A program made the translations under genes and the position numbers. A DNA stretch of 64,000 nucleotides. It comes from Zygnema cylindricum (lineage: Eukaryota > Streptophyta > Zygnematophyceae > Zygnematales > Zygnemataceae). Location of the stretch: contig JBBHKE010003430.1 of assembly GCA_037447655.1 (NCBI GenBank), positions 511,822 through 575,821 on the forward strand, in the 5' to 3' direction. The notes beneath the pieces were generated by a model that was given only the letters and a program-made list of their open reading frames with translations, did no database searches and was not told where the DNA came from. Shown here piece by piece: positions 44,390 through 56,656 of this stretch (within the stretch, counting starts at the first letter, position 1; every line of letters begins with the position of its first letter).

Positions 44390-47056
44390 TCAAGACGGGA
44401 CCTCTATATTATTGTCTCTCCAATACCTCTGTAAAAATTCAGAATTTTTATCCTCTAGAGTCAACTCATCCTCAGGCCTCCCTAGATAATGCACTTGCCA
44501 GAATATAGTATCTCCGACCTTGAACCGTTGACCAACCCAATCTATTACCCATCTGTGTACTTCAGGTTCTATAATTACTGAGGGATCCAATTCCAATTCT
44601 CCTTCGGTTGGTCGAAGATTCGCTGGTTTCAATTGGCTAATGTGTATCACTGGATGAATTTTTGTTGACGCCGGAAAGTGCAATTTGGCAGCAACTGACG
44701 ATATCATCTCGATTACAGTAAATGGTCCAATGAACTTAGGAGCAAATTTCCCCGTAGGATCCGATTGTCCGTCGATCTTGCACCTGTAATGAGTTGTAGA
44801 AAGCCAAACCTTGTCACCTGTGCGTAACACCCAATCACCCCGTTTGCGGTTAGCATTTAATTCTTGCCTCCTTTGTGCCTCTACTAATGCATCACGGACA
44901 GTTCTCCAAACTGTTTGAATATATTCCCAAAATTCCGTTCCTGAACCCCTATTCTCTTGTGTGATCCCTGTTATTAAGTCTAATGCTTCTCTCGGTTGGT
45001 ATCCGTATGCAACTTCAAATGGTGAGAATCCTGTACTAGCATGTTTACATGAATTGTATGCAAATTCCATTAATGGCAGTTTGGATTCCCATGTGTTTTG
45101 AACTCCACTGCAAATAGTCCTAAGCATTTCTTCCAGTGTACGATTCATCCTTTCTGTTTGTCCATCTGTCTGAGGATGGTAAGAGGTACTCATTTTTAAT
45201 TCAGTACCTAAATTTTGCTGCAATTCTTTCCAAAATGCAGATGTAAATTTAGAATCCCTATCACTGACTATAGACAGGGGAACTCCATGATGTCTGACCA
45301 CATTGTCAAAATATAACTTTGAAATATCTACAACTGAATGAGTAGTTTTGCAAGGGATAAATATTGCCATTTTACTGAACCTATCGACTACGACCATGAT
45401 ACTGTCATTCCTTTTAGATGTAGCAGGCAACCTAACAATAAAATCCATACTGACAGATTCCCACGGTCTTTCGGGAATATCCAAAGGTTTTAAGAGACCT
45501 TTAGGTTTTTGGGTACTAGGTTTACTCTGTTGGCAAGGGACACAACTTTCTACGTGTTTTGACACCTCTTTTGCCATCCCAGGCCAAAACAATCTACTTT
45601 GCAACCGACTAAGGGTTTTATCTCGACCTAGATGTCCTAAATGCTCATGAGCTTCCCGTAAAATTTGTTTTCTTAAGTCTCCGACTTCAGGAATGCATAA
45701 TCTATCCCCAATTTGCAAATACAGTAAACCAGCCTCTAGTCTAAAGTTTTTGACATGCCTCTCATTCAATGGGTCAGAATTTCCTCCCGAAATATTTTTG
45801 CAAATCACAGCAAAATAAGGATCTTTATCATAACCATTTCTAACAGTATCTAAAAACAATTCATCCTGAACCATAACACTTATTTCAAAACATCTACTTA
45901 AAGGATCTGCAACTACATTTGTCTTCCCAGGAATATGTTTGACATTAAATTTGAAATATGCTAATTTTTGCATCCACCTAACCTGTCTGCCAGTCATAAT
46001 CTGTGCATCACTTAATCTCTGCAAATAAGAAAGGGCTTTATTATCACAGTGAACTGTAAATTCTTTATTATGCAAATAACATCGCCATTTCACCAATGCA
46101 TGTACAATTGCAAGTAATTCTTTTTCTTGTGCTGTATAGTTCTTTTCAGCATCATTGAATTTTCTGGACTCAAAAGCAATAGGATGAAAGTGTTTGCCGA
46201 CTTTTTGACTTATGACTGCACCTAGACCTTTGTCAGATGCATCTGTAGTAATCAGAACTTCAAATTCCCCAGCAGGGTCAGGATACACCAGTGTAGGAGC
46301 AGAGGTCAACTTCCCTTTTAGTTCCTCGAATGCTCTCTCTTGATCAGCTCCCCACGCAAACGTCTCCTTTTCCCGAAGCAAATCCGTCAAAGGTGCAGCG
46401 ATCATACTGAAGTTCTTTATAAATTTCCTGTAGTAAGTGGCCAATCCCAAAAATGATCTAACTTCCGTGACATTAGTAGGTTGCTTCCAACTTTGGATTG
46501 CAGTGATTTTGGATGGATCTGTTTTAACACCTTCCCCACTAACTATATGTCCCAAAAATAATTGTTCACTTTTAAGAAAGCTGGATTTTGACAATTTTCC
46601 GTATAATTTTCTTTCTTTTAACCTTTCTAACACTTTTCTTAAATGAATTACATGTTGTTCTCTAGATTCACTGTAAATTAGAATATCATCAATAAACACC
46701 TGAACAAACTCATCTATGTAATCAGAAAAAGTTTGGTTCATTAATCTTTGGTAAGTAGGCGGTGCATTCGTTAAGCCGAATGGCATTACTATCCATTCAA
46801 AATGACCCACCCTAGTCCTGAAAGCAGTTTTATCAACATCCTCAATTCTGATTGGCACCTGATTAAAGCCACTACGCAGGTCAATCAATGAAAATACTTT
46901 AGCACCTTTTAAACGATCTATCAAATCAGAAATTAAAGGTAACGGATACTTATCCTTCACCGTAATCTTGTTCAGACTACGATAATCGACACACATTCTC
47001 AACGTCCGTCCTTCTTTTTGACGAAGAGAACAGGTGCTCCGTATGCTGATTTGCAA
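44390..47056 (-). CDS. pol: Gypsy pol: RT, RNase H, integrase, chromodomain-like tail
   Basis: 888 codons. [22 protein letters not shown] (21-40), [16 protein letters not shown] (91-106), active site FIDD (121-124). RNase H: TDAS (D272), [14 protein letters not shown] (D338), [12 protein letters not shown]. Integrase: zinc finger H470, H475, C505, C508; core D538 (MDFIVRLP), D599 (SDRDSKF), E635 (DGQTERMN). After the integrase C-terminal domain ([10 protein letters not shown]) comes a chromodomain-like end, residues about 830-885 ([18 protein letters not shown]), which in chromoviruses guides insertion to marked chromatin. The extreme RT N-terminus is in another frame. The given start is arbitrary; the natural polyprotein starts in gag. 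Confidence 0.93.
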   Translation of the reverse strand: MQISIRSTCSLRQKEGRTLRMCVDYRSLNKITVKDKYPLPLISDLIDRLKGAKVFSLIDLRSGFNQVPIRIEDVDKTAFRTRVGHFEWIVMPFGLTNAPPTYQRLMNQTFSDYIDEFVQVFIDDILIYSESREQHVIHLRKVLERLKERKLYGKLSKSSFLKSEQLFLGHIVSGEGVKTDPSKITAIQSWKQPTNVTEVRSFLGLATYYRKFIKNFSMIAAPLTDLLREKETFAWGADQERAFEELKGKLTSAPTLVYPDPAGEFEVLITTDASDKGLGAVISQKVGKHFHPIAFESRKFNDAEKNYTAQEKELLAIVHALVKWRCYLHNKEFTVHCDNKALSYLQRLSDAQIMTGRQVRWMQKLAYFKFNVKHIPGKTNVVADPLSRCFEISVMVQDELFLDTVRNGYDKDPYFAVICKNISGGNSDPLNERHVKNFRLEAGLLYLQIGDRLCIPEVGDLRKQILREAHEHLGHLGRDKTLSRLQSRLFWPGMAKEVSKHVESCVPCQQSKPSTQKPKGLLKPLDIPERPWESVSMDFIVRLPATSKRNDSIMVVVDRFSKMAIFIPCKTTHSVVDISKLYFDNVVRHHGVPLSIVSDRDSKFTSAFWKELQQNLGTELKMSTSYHPQTDGQTERMNRTLEEMLRTICSGVQNTWESKLPLMEFAYNSCKHASTGFSPFEVAYGYQPREALDLITGITQENRGSGTEFWEYIQTVWRTVRDALVEAQRRQELNANRKRGDWVLRTGDKVWLSTTHYRCKIDGQSDPTGKFAPKFIGPFTVIEMISSVAAKLHFPASTKIHPVIHISQLKPANLRPTEGELELDPSVIIEPEVHRWVIDWVGQRFKVGDTIFWQVHYLGRPEDELTLEDKNSEFLQRYWRDNNIEVPS

Positions 47057-47099
47057 GGGTGAATATGTCCTTTCTCTAGGAGTTCTTTGATATGTTTTT

Positions 47100-48038
47100 T
47101 TAACTCCTCCTACTCAAAGAAACTGTGTTTATAAATTCCTGTGACAAGAGGATTACATCCAGGTTCAAGGTTAATAACATGTTGTACATCTCAGGAACGT
47201 GGCCTCTCGAGGGTAAGTCATTTAGGAAAACATCTCTAAATTCAAAAATCAAATCTTTAAAAGCAGCATCAGATGTATTAATGTCAGTTACAAAATCAGA
47301 TTTTTGTTTTTCGAAAGTTTTAGTGGTGTCTGATTTAGGGATGACATCAATGTTAGTGTTTTCTCCCCCCCTTTCATCAGTAACTGCCTCAGTTACTAAT
47401 AACAAGAAAGCATGATTTGTTTTATCTTTTAAGTGCTTTTTAAATTGTTTAGCAGATATCAAACCTTCCACTCTCAATCTGGTTATGTTGTTTATATGAT
47501 TCCTATGCAATTTCTTAGGAGATAATGCTTGCAAAACCTTCCAACCGTTTTCGGACTTCACCTTCAAGGTGTTAATTTCCCAATTAATTTGAGGATTGTA
47601 TTCAGTTAACCAAGGCTTTCCTAAAATTAGTTCTTCACTTCCCAAATTCATTATTTCACACACCACTTTCATTTTATGACCCTGGATATCAACTTCTATC
47701 GTGTCAGTTTGTAAGTCTAATGTGGATTTATTACCATTTGTCACTTGAACATGTAAAGGCTTTTCCCTTATAACAGTAGGAATTTTATTTTCCTCTACAA
47801 ACGTATGTGAAATAAAATTATGTGTGGCACCTAAATCAACCATTACTTTCAACGGTTTTCCTTCCACTAATGACTCGAATCTAATAAAACTGTGTCTGGT
47901 GTCATCATTACTTAACTGTCCTAAAATAGGTCTGTTGTTGAGAATTTCATCAGAAGGATTCTTTAAACAATGCAGTGTAGTGAGAATCATAATAAATTCA
48001 GCTATCCTAACTTTTCCATTCATTAATTTGCCCTCCAA
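47100..48038 (-). pseudogene. Gypsy gag-end and protease of G2
   Basis: 312 codons. The aspartic protease core reads VDLGATHNFIS at residue 67 on; the family has DSG or DTG, so the catalytic loop carries a Ser-to-Leu change that should abolish cleavage. ILGKPWL follows. From about 47215 the frame is shifted: the tail here is out of frame, whereas G1 still reads RDVEHVINLEPGCNPHVTGI. The gap of 43 bp to the pol ORF is also a frame break. Confidence 0.85.
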
Positions 48039-48088
48039 AGTTAACTCTTTAAATTCTGGATCCGATTGACTAAACTGAGGACTTTCAG

Positions 48089-49410
48089 TTAGTCCTTTCC
48101 GTTTCCCACCTCCTGGGCTTCTTGCTCAGCTAGGTATAATGCAATATCCTCTTGGAGACCTTCATTTACATCGACTGTTTTGAGAGAGCCTTTATCTGTA
48201 CAGTCTTTAGCGTAATGATCTGGACCTCCACATTTGAAACAAGTGACTTTCTTTTTGGGTTTTGTGCACTCTCTACTAAAATGTCCCTCCTCTCCACAGT
48301 TATAACAGTTAATCTTTTTCAATTGTGCACACTCAAATGCTCTATGACCCCTTTTCTGACAAATAGTGCATGTGGGGATGGTAAGGTTAGGCTTCTGAGC
48401 ATTAATGTTCGGTTTAGGACTTTTAATGTACCCCCCTCTATTGTTAAATTTATTTCCTGCATTAACACTATGTCCACCCCTTTGATTTCCCCTGAAGATA
48501 TTTTGCCTATTCACCAGACCAGCATTCAAACCCTCTTCAACAAATTCCTCCTCATCCCACTGTGATACTTCATTTAAATTACCCCTGAGTGATCGAGTTT
48601 CCCGATTATACCCCAACTGATCCTCTAATTCCAATGACTTATCTTGTAATTCCTTCAAATTATTAAAATTTTGATGTTTTAGCTCTGATTTCAGTATAGG
48701 ATTCAAATAGTTCAAGAAATGCAATTTAGCCATTTCATCAGTCAAACCTATGACATGAATGCTAGATGAGTCAAATTCCACAATATAATCCTTCACAGAT
48801 CCAGTCTGCTTACAATTCAACCACTTTTCTTCCATTCTGGATTTAAAAGTGACAGACAAGAAACGCGATTTGATCGCGGTTTTAAAAGTTTCCCAATCAG
48901 CATTATCAGGAATCAATTTAGACCTTCTCTGAGTATAATACCAAATTTGAGCATCGCTTTCAGACAGCTAACTGCAAAAGAAGTGTAATCATCACGATCG
49001 CAATTTCTAGACTCCAAATAATACTCCATATGAAAAATCCAAGCATCCAACTCATCGATCCTCTTTCCATCAAACGATGGTGCCTCACTAATAGACAATA
49101 TCAAATCCCTTATCTTCTTAGGTCTATCATGATCATCCTCCCTACAACTGGCATTTCTTTTACTACTCTCACCCTTTTGGTCATTAACATCATTCTTTGC
49201 CTGAATTAAATTAATGAGCTCATCCAATTTCTCATTTGAAACATTCCCATTTTCTTTAACATCTTTCAATTCACTTTTCAATTCGGAAATGGTTTCATCC
49301 TCAGCGGTAGCATGATTATTAAATCTTTTGACCAATTTCACAGTTTGTTTCTTCAATACATTGAAAGCATTCTCCATTTCACGTTTCCATGCGGAATTTG
49401 CCATTATCAT
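48089..49410 (-). pseudogene. Gypsy gag of G2 (one frameshift)
   Basis: Two overlapping frames. The first (49410-48913, 165 codons) has a coiled-coil-like N-terminus, then EAPSFDGKRIDELDAWIFHM. It loses one base at SCLKA, where G1 reads SCLKGDAQIW. The second (48916-48089, 275 codons) continues capsid and has three CCHC knuckles: CTICQKRGHRAFEC, CYNCGEEGHFSREC, CFKCGGPDHYAKDC. These package RNA. Three knuckles is more than the one or two usual in this group. Confidence 0.88.
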
Positions 49411-50170
49411 ACAATTAAATCAAGCAAAAGGAAAGATAGAGTATAATTTCCCAAAGAAATTTGCTGCAGGTTTGAATTCCTTAGATTGCTCCAATCCAAA
49501 ACTTCTTCTCTTTAACAAATCCTTTGAAAAGATCAAGGTCTGAGAAATTAAAAAGACATTGACAATAAGTTAGTACAAATTCAAATTTTTAATTTCCTAA
49601 CATTGAAACAGAAATGTAAGAATTTCCCCCCAAATTTTGCAATAGCAAAAATTGAAAGCTCTCGAAGGTAAGATTTAACCATAAATTTTGCAACAGCAAA
49701 ATTGAAATCAATCAAAGGTAACAATTTAGGGTTTGAAAAGTTTTGAGTCATTTTTGGACTCCTTTGCTCTTGAAGAAGTAAAGTACTCCACTTTCCTCCT
49801 CCACCATCAGCAAATTCCCCATTTCCCACTACATCAGGATCTTTTGTTCTATAATCCTCACATCCTCACCCTTCATGGCTTCAAGCCCTCCCTCTACACA
49901 TGAATCATTGCTAGGAGAAGGCAAGTTTGTTTGGCCTCTAGGTAATTGGAGTGAGCTTCGGCGGTGGCTACACTGCCCACCCCGCCTTAGTCCTTAGGAC
50001 CTGAGCACGCCCCACATCTAACCAGCGGCCGCTGGCTGTGTGATCACTCAGTTTCCCTCCAATCCCCTACCACTTCACATTGTGGTTCTACCGACACAGG
50101 TTAGAGCACCCTCACCGGTCACGGCAATCGATATTCGAGTGAGCAAACTTCTCCCTGGTTTCTAACCAAA
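49411..50170 (-). other. Untranslated leader of G2
   Basis: Between the primer site and gag; no useful frame. It contains near-repeats of the caaattttgcaa type at 49630-49700. Confidence 0.6.
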
Positions 50171-50182
50171 GCTTTGATACCA
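50171..50182 (-). other. Primer-binding site of G2 (iMet 3' end)
   Basis: Minus-strand TGGTATCAAAGC, 2 nt from the LTR. It differs in one base from the classic plant TGGTATCAGAGC, so G2 primes from the tRNA 3' end while the copia elements of this window prime from an internal tRNA segment. Confidence 0.85.
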
Positions 50183-50184
50183 TA

Positions 50185-51155
50185 TGTAACAGGATCTCCT
50201 ACCTCTCAGAAAATCCCATTACTACAAACAATTCCAACCACACATTCCACACATTGGAAAACACACATCCACATTTGACAACACTCACATAAGGATAAAC
50301 TTTAAATTAGAAGAAGCTTCTGTCCACATAACATTAGCTTGGTCTCTTGCCCTCGTGGCTCAACCCTTCTTTTTTTAAAGTATTTTCCACTACTCTCCAC
50401 TCTTAATAATTCTATCTCTTAACTACTAAAACACTATTTAGTTAGTAAGAGATTTCAATGCAAAATGCCTTTTCTCCAATTTGGTATTAATCGCTCAGGA
50501 CCAAGATCAGCCGGAATTTCCACAAACATTTCCAAAGAAAAAGATGTCTACTCTCCTCTTACACTTCACTATTTATCCATCATCGCCCTGGACTCGCCAG
50601 GCCAAAGTCAACGCTCCGTTTTAACAGGCTTTTACCTGGGCCAATCATTGATCAGCAAAGACTCAGACTGACCAATGCAAAAACGTGCGAAATCTCTTAC
50701 TAACTACTTAGCACTTTATTAACCAATCAAACGCTACGTTTCACTACGTAACATTTACGTGCAAAAGCGCGCGCCAAACGAAACGCGACTTCGCACGATC
50801 ATGCGTCACAAATTTCGCACGTGAAACTTCCTACGAAATTCCCTTAAGTGAAAGTGACGTTTCGTACTAAAAATTGTACGAAACGAAGTACCATGCATAC
50901 TGAACGTTTCATTAGAACTTTATGAAACGTTCACGCGAAATTTCGGTACTAATTTTGACCCTTAACCCGTTTCAATGATACCCACCTGTTATTTAGACCC
51001 CGCACTGCCACCTAAGTGCACCCATAGCTATAACTTTTGAAATATAACTCCAAATCGCGTGATTCTTTCGCGAACGTCTACCAAATTTAATAATCTATAA
51101 TCATAACTCCTAAATACCCTTTTATAAACAAGTTCGATCCGCTATTACTGTTACA
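50185..51155 (-). repeat. 5' LTR of G2
   Basis: 971 bp, partner of 43373-44340, followed by the target duplication tgacc. Confidence 0.95.
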
Positions 51156-51160
51156 TGACC

Positions 51161-51344
51161 GTATGTTTTGTCCGCCGCTACGCTCCAAAAAGTGTGTTTT
51201 GTCTGTCGCTACGCTCCAAAAAGGTTGACAGCCGAGCGGGTCGAGCTATTTGGCGCCTCTGTTTTTTGTTTTTATGCGAAATGAATGGTACGGGGTCATT
51301 CATTTCGTCATCTCATTCACCATCCGTTTCTAGTGTGAATCTTG
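51161..51344. other. Spacer holding an empty-site paralogue
   Basis: Contains a 21-bp near-tandem word (gctacgctccaaaaag, twice, 51176-51222). At 51311-51343, in reverse, it reads the flanks of the MITE2/MITE3 pair with a single ctagaaac. Confidence 0.6.
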
Positions 51345-51776
51345 CACATTGTAGGCCTTTTGTAGGCGCCTTTATCATAAGTTGTGTTATGGGCTTTTCA
51401 TGTGATCTTCTTAAATCGCTACTTTGATCAGCCACCGTCCGATCTTCCAAATCTAACGATAGTCCTATCGTAAGTATGTTATGGGCTTTTCATGTGACCT
51501 TATTAGATTGCTACTTTGATCAACGACCGTCTGATCATCCAAATTTGACAGTTTAAATAAAAAATACCTCAAAACTCACATAATTTTTTTTTTGTCCGAA
51601 TGTTTTTCAAAATTTAGACACGACGTTTAATTCTCTATTGATCGATGTGTAACTCAACCCTGTTGCTATTTTTTTTCATTTGCAACCAATACAATACGGG
51701 TCTTAAGGTCATATTGTATGTTTTTTGTACAATACGTATATTGTAGCTGTCTACTTTCACCTACTTTTGAACTATG
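51345..51776. mobile_element. MITE1 copy c, one end altered
   Basis: Right terminus cctacttttgaactatg at 51760-51776. The interior matches 34940-35880 without the MITE2 insertion, giving the empty site cttaaggtcatattgtat. The left terminus is replaced by unrelated sequence. Confidence 0.75.
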
Positions 51777-52009
51777 GGATGATTACATACCGTATAGAAA
51801 TGTCAACGGTAATTTCCTGTTCGGATTCCGTGAACTACAATACAGTTCTACAGTATAGTAACTTGAAGTCGACAGAGGGCTGACAATATTTTTGAAGAAC
51901 TCGATATTGTCGGTTTCTATGTCGATATTAATACTTTTGAATCGCTAAAACAATTTCAACAATGCGGATGGCAAATATATTGTAATATGTTCTTTAATCT
52001 ATAACGGTA
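51777..52009. other. No gene seen
   Basis: AT-rich non-coding sequence. Confidence 0.4.
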
Positions 52010-52568
52010 CACCGCCAATCGCTATTGGAGTAAATAACGCTGATTCGATGCCCATTTAAAAAAAAAAAAAACTTGAAATACAATTCACAATTCTATTTTT
52101 TCCATTATTCTAATTAGGTTTTTTTTTCAATTAGCGTTAATAATGGAAGTACACTGCGATGGAAATAGTGTGGCGTACGTCCTGTGTATCTCCGTACGAA
52201 ATAAAACTTTTTCAATCACAAAGGCAAAAAAAAACACTTAACATTATTGCGCACACACGTGAATGTGCACTGGAAGAAAGAGACGCAAACTCATCGACAA
52301 AAATCACATTCTCATATGTTCTTCCGTCGACCGTGTGAACAGCGTGACGGCGTACCAATTGTCAAATTTTGTACGGGTACACATATTACTGTAGACATCG
52401 AAAGGGCTGGTATTTATTATTCAGGACAACCCAAAAAACAGTTAAGGATTAATAAGTATATATAATTTAAAAGAAAATAAAAAAATTCCCGATTAGTGTT
52501 AACAACACTTAATTTTTTTTACACTATTTATTCCTCTACTGAGTTTACACTAATAGCGATTGACGGTG
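52010..52568. mobile_element. TA-flanked inverted-repeat element, 559 bp (MITE7 copy a)
   Basis: Ends caccgccaatcgctatt and aatagcgattgacggtg (one mismatch), flanked by TA on both sides as in Tc1/mariner insertions. Same termini as 58466-58676. Non-coding. Confidence 0.72.
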
Positions 52569-52782
52569 TACTGTACATGATGTCTTTGCGCCCAAGAGGT
52601 ACAGTACAGTCCTGTACGGTCAACGTCGAAAGAGGTGACGTGTTTCTCAATAATTAATTTGTCTTTTTAGATTGAGAACTGCCGTAGTGCAAATAATATA
52701 TCGTGTCATTATTTCGAAGCGAACAAATCGCTACAACACATCGGCGTAACTTGCGTAACCAAAAATGAGTACGGTTTGGTAA

Positions 52783-53560
52783 GGGTGCCCCTCTATGTAC
52801 TTCAAACTTAGAGAATTTACTTTGTTTTGTAGCGCTGATCCAGCGGAATCGGGTTTCAAGTGTCCCTATGTGAAACAACGAATTAGTTACTTAAAGATGT
52901 GACGATTGTATACGCTGACAATACCCGTGACGGCTTTCAACATCTACAATCTCTGATGACGCATGTTTTTTTTTGTAACTGTGTGTGACGTTGCATGAGT
53001 TTTCGTGACATTGTAGATGTACCGCCTTCTAGCCCGTGCCTTTCACGGCTGAAGAAGATGCACTTTGCAATTGCTTCTCTTGTCCGCTCGACGTTAAATG
53101 GCATAAGAATTTTGAGACCCCTGGTGAAGTAAAATCCGTACCAAGTGCAAACGGACAAAACCAAACAAATTGTGTACTTTGCCTCGTCGTACCTGAACGC
53201 AAACGGACAAAACATAACGAATAGTGTACCTTTCGCAGTCACTCGAATTCGTTTGAAATCATTGTAAAAAAATTACAAGTGCGAATACGTGTTCCTATTT
53301 GTGCTTAAAAAATACTTTGTTTTAAAACACATCGTCCCTGTGTATAAAAAAAATGTTTGAAGGTGACCTTTTTTGGCGTGGCCGTGGGACAAAGAACACA
53401 AGACGACAACATGTAGTACATCTTAAACTCGATGATACAAAATGTACTTCTCCTTTTTTTATATTTTTTTGTACCGCTGAAACTTACGCGGTACGACTCT
53501 TATTTTTCTAGGAAAACGACAGAAAAAAAAGCTTTTACTTTGGCACATAGAGACGCACCC
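52783..53560. mobile_element. Harbinger-like element copy Z, 778 bp
   Basis: Inverted ends gggtgcccctctatgtac and ggcacatagagacgcaccc, imperfect. The 3-bp duplication taa is at 52780-52782 and 53561-53563, as in PIF/Harbinger insertions. No transposase. Copies X, Y and W are relatives. Confidence 0.72.
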
Positions 53561-53563
53561 TAA

Positions 53564-54598
53564 GTCTCAATCCATCGACTTGTTTAGTTAACTTTCATAG
53601 AATTGGGTATCGTAAAGAAATGGCAATGATATTGTAAAAGGGTGAAGGTCTCCGATGAAGTGTCCACGTCGTCCCCCCTCCCATTTCGCTTTATGACGCT
53701 GCGCGCCGCATGGCGCGTCGTTAGTATAAAAAAGTTTAGGGTTTTATACATTTGTGTTTTTCTTTAAATAAAAAAAAACACAAACTTATAACACTGTGAC
53801 CCTAAAAATCCGCGGTACCCGGGCGGTGTTTTTCAAAGTGTGAAGGTCATGCCGCATTTTGCCTTGTGTAGGACCCTTTCACACCCTTCACTCCACGGGC
53901 GAGAAAACTAACAAACCTTATCTGTACAATATTCGTTCAAAGTTCAAATTATAAAGGGACCATTGTGCAATATTTTACAGTTAGGGTGAAGTTCCGTTAC
54001 GGGAAAAACGAGGTTGTTTACTAAGGCCTCTACTGTTTCCTACGGTGTCGTACCAAATTTTTTTTTGTCAAGAAAAAAAGGGTCACAGAATGACTTGTTT
54101 AATTCTCCAAGTTTCTGTATGTAAACCTTGACCATCAGATGCATAATTAGATACGCTACCGGTCGAACCTTTCAGTTTGCAACAAGTGACTTGAAAGAGG
54201 TCAATTTTTAGAGCTTGATGGTAGAACATTATGTTCCGCGTAAAAGTTAAAAAATATCCACGATGAGCACGCAATCAGGTGGCCACACATCGCATAGGTC
54301 ATGTGTTGTCCGCCAGTGTTGATGCGAGGCCACCAGAAGACGCGAGAATTTTTTTGATGGAGGATATTCTTTCACGCTCTTTTTGCCATCCACTGTCCAT
54401 TCTGACATTTTCGTATAAGCACCATTCTGACATTTTCGTTCGCTTTTACAAATCTTAAGTTTAGTCCGCCCGTAGAAATTTTGTTCAATACCTCGTACGA
54501 GTCACTTTTTACCTCCGCTAGCACAAATATTGCGTTCACACTTTGTTACCATTCATTTTTTTTAGATTTGCAGAATCGTAAGAGCATCCTACGTGGTA
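53564..54598. other. No gene seen
   Basis: Only a short two-copy tandem word (accattctgacattttcgt-like, about 54397-54441) stands out. No coding frame. Confidence 0.45.
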
Positions 54599-54843
54599 CC
54601 ATCCAAAATGTGCCACGCAAATAAAAAGTCGGTTACTGATGCGACTCAATGGAACAAAGGCCTGCAATAAACGTATTTTACGTTTAGTGAGACCCCGTAA
54701 GAGAACCAAGACCTTTCCATTAGGCAGTCTCAATAAACGTAAGAAGACGTTTATTGAAGGCCTTCGTTCCATAGTGTCGGGCCTTTCTTCTATTGTATTG
54801 ATTTAGTAACCGACTTTTTTTTTGCGTGGCACATTTTGGTTGG
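54599..54843. mobile_element. Foldback element with long inverted repeats, 245 bp
   Basis: The arms pair over most of their length: ccaaaatgtgccacgcaaa at 54603, aagtcggttact at 54631, then aaggcct and ataaacgt blocks, with complements in reverse order up to 54843. The centre has a second small inverted repeat around ataaacgta/tacgtttat. Superfamily unknown; flanks give no clear duplication. Confidence 0.75.
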
Positions 54844-56656
54844 TTATACGTAAGAAACTTTTGCGATTTATGAATCTACATAGAATCTTTGGCAACAAGG
54901 TCAAAACGCAATAATCTGTACCAGTGGAGGTAAAAAATGACTCGTAAGACGTATTGAATAAAATTTGTACGAGCGAACGAAAATCCGAGTGATTAAAAAA
55001 AAAAAATAGAGTACGGTCAAAAAAACAAAAAACGAAAGAAAATGAATGTTTTGTAGGTACGTTTCACTACATCGCTCATCATTTTAATGTTAATAACACT
55101 AATTCAGTCGCGACATATTTTGGCCAAAAAACACAAAATACAAATAACAACATATTTTAAGAATGTGGTCTACAATTTACCACATCTCTTTGCATTAAAT
55201 TAGTATTATTATTTCTAGTTTCGTAAACACCAATAAATCTTTAACGTTAATAACGATGAGCAGTGTAGTGTTCATACTATCCAACATTATTGTACTTCGT
55301 ACTCTTGGTATCGTGAAAGAAAATACTAACTTTGTACTTATTCGAGTACGGGTAATCGTGAGAAATCGAGTTCCGTTAATCTTTTTTTTGGAAATGCGTA
55401 TTGGGTAACGGGTAACAATTAGGAGAGTGCAATAACGCGACCAAATTTTGGGTGTTCAGATTTTGAAATTTGAAATGTTATGATTGTTGAAATTTTGACT
55501 TTTGTTACCTCTGCTAAAAGCATAGTACATTACGCCTTCGATAATGTAATTAATTTCACACAGCTCAAATGCGAAAGAGTTCATCACACATATGACTTGA
55601 CCACTGGGTCACCCATTAAGTGGAGATGTACGGGATTGTTTTGAGGATAAGAGTTTTAAGAAGATTGACACATATAACTTTCATTTCAGACCAAAAATTA
55701 CAAATTAGGTACAGCTTTGAAAGTAAATATATAAAAGTGCAAACTATTCAAAATACAAGTGTGAACTGTAAGATCAGAAACGCACTCTGCGGATTGGTGA
55801 CACATGGACATGTAAAATTGTTAACTTTTCAAAAACCTAAAAAATGATAAAAAAGGCATCATTAGACCTTCGATTACCGGATCCATACCGAACCATAAAA
55901 CATTTGGTAAGGTTTAATGAGTCCACTATCGAACCCAAACCCACATTAGTTCGTGCAAAATTCAACATTACACGAAGAACCACAAATTACGACATTGGTG
56001 ATGACGTATACTTGTCTTTCATCAATTTTTGTACCTATTTTTTGTTTGCACAATACCCCCACTAATATTGTCACTACCAACATTCACAATGACGTGTTCT
56101 AAACTATTAACTTGAAGTTTCTTATGGCGTTCTTGCCATACTTTTGAACCAATTGCTTCGACTCATCAACGTGAATGAATCTTATGAATCTTTCGAATGC
56201 ATTGTCTTTCTTTTGTAGGATTGTTTAATGTTTAAGAATGTTAAGGAAAATACTAAACTGCGGTTTTGGTACACAATTCAAAGCAGCGTGGGGAAAGTGA
56301 ACGTTATTTTGCATCTATGAATATTCTCAGAATCGTTCTCTGAGATTAGTTGTTTAGTAACGGCTAAGAAGGTTCAGCAAAGTGGACGACGTGTATTTAT
56401 ATTTTTCTTAAAATCCGTCTCTTCTTCTCGGCCAAGTTGCTTAACTATGAGAGTGTCTTTTTGAAAACCGTTCTAGCGTACAGTAAATTTGTACATCTAT
56501 CAATATTTTCAGTTGAACAAATCCATAGATCTCACCAACATAACTGTTATGACCAAAATTGGGTGTGGTTTCTACAATATCAATTTGTCAATTTCATTCT
56601 TTTATTTTCATATGCTAGTTTACCGTATATAAATCTCAGCTGTATATTTTGTTATA
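54844..56656. other. Mostly unassigned; MITE4-like remnant at 55385-55518
   Basis: 55385-55518 read in reverse matches the left end of MITE4 (cagaggtaacaaaagtcaaa, caaaatctgaacac, a gttacccgttaccc-like block). The rest is AT-rich; ORFs 55620-55847 and 56437-56706 have no family resemblance. Confidence 0.45.

Larger units (their letters stand above)
43373..51155 (-). mobile_element. G2: complete Ty3/gypsy chromovirus-type element
   Basis: LTRs 43373-44340 and 50185-51155 (TGTAACA...TGTTACA). The perfect 5-bp duplication tgacc is at 43368-43372 and 51156-51160. Minus-strand order: LTR, PBS, leader, gag with three zinc knuckles, protease, RT, RNase H, integrase with a C-terminal chromodomain-like tail, PPT, LTR. 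The 7.8-kb element keeps an open 888-aa pol, but gag and protease have frameshifts and the protease active site reads DLG, so it is probably inactive. Confidence 0.96.
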
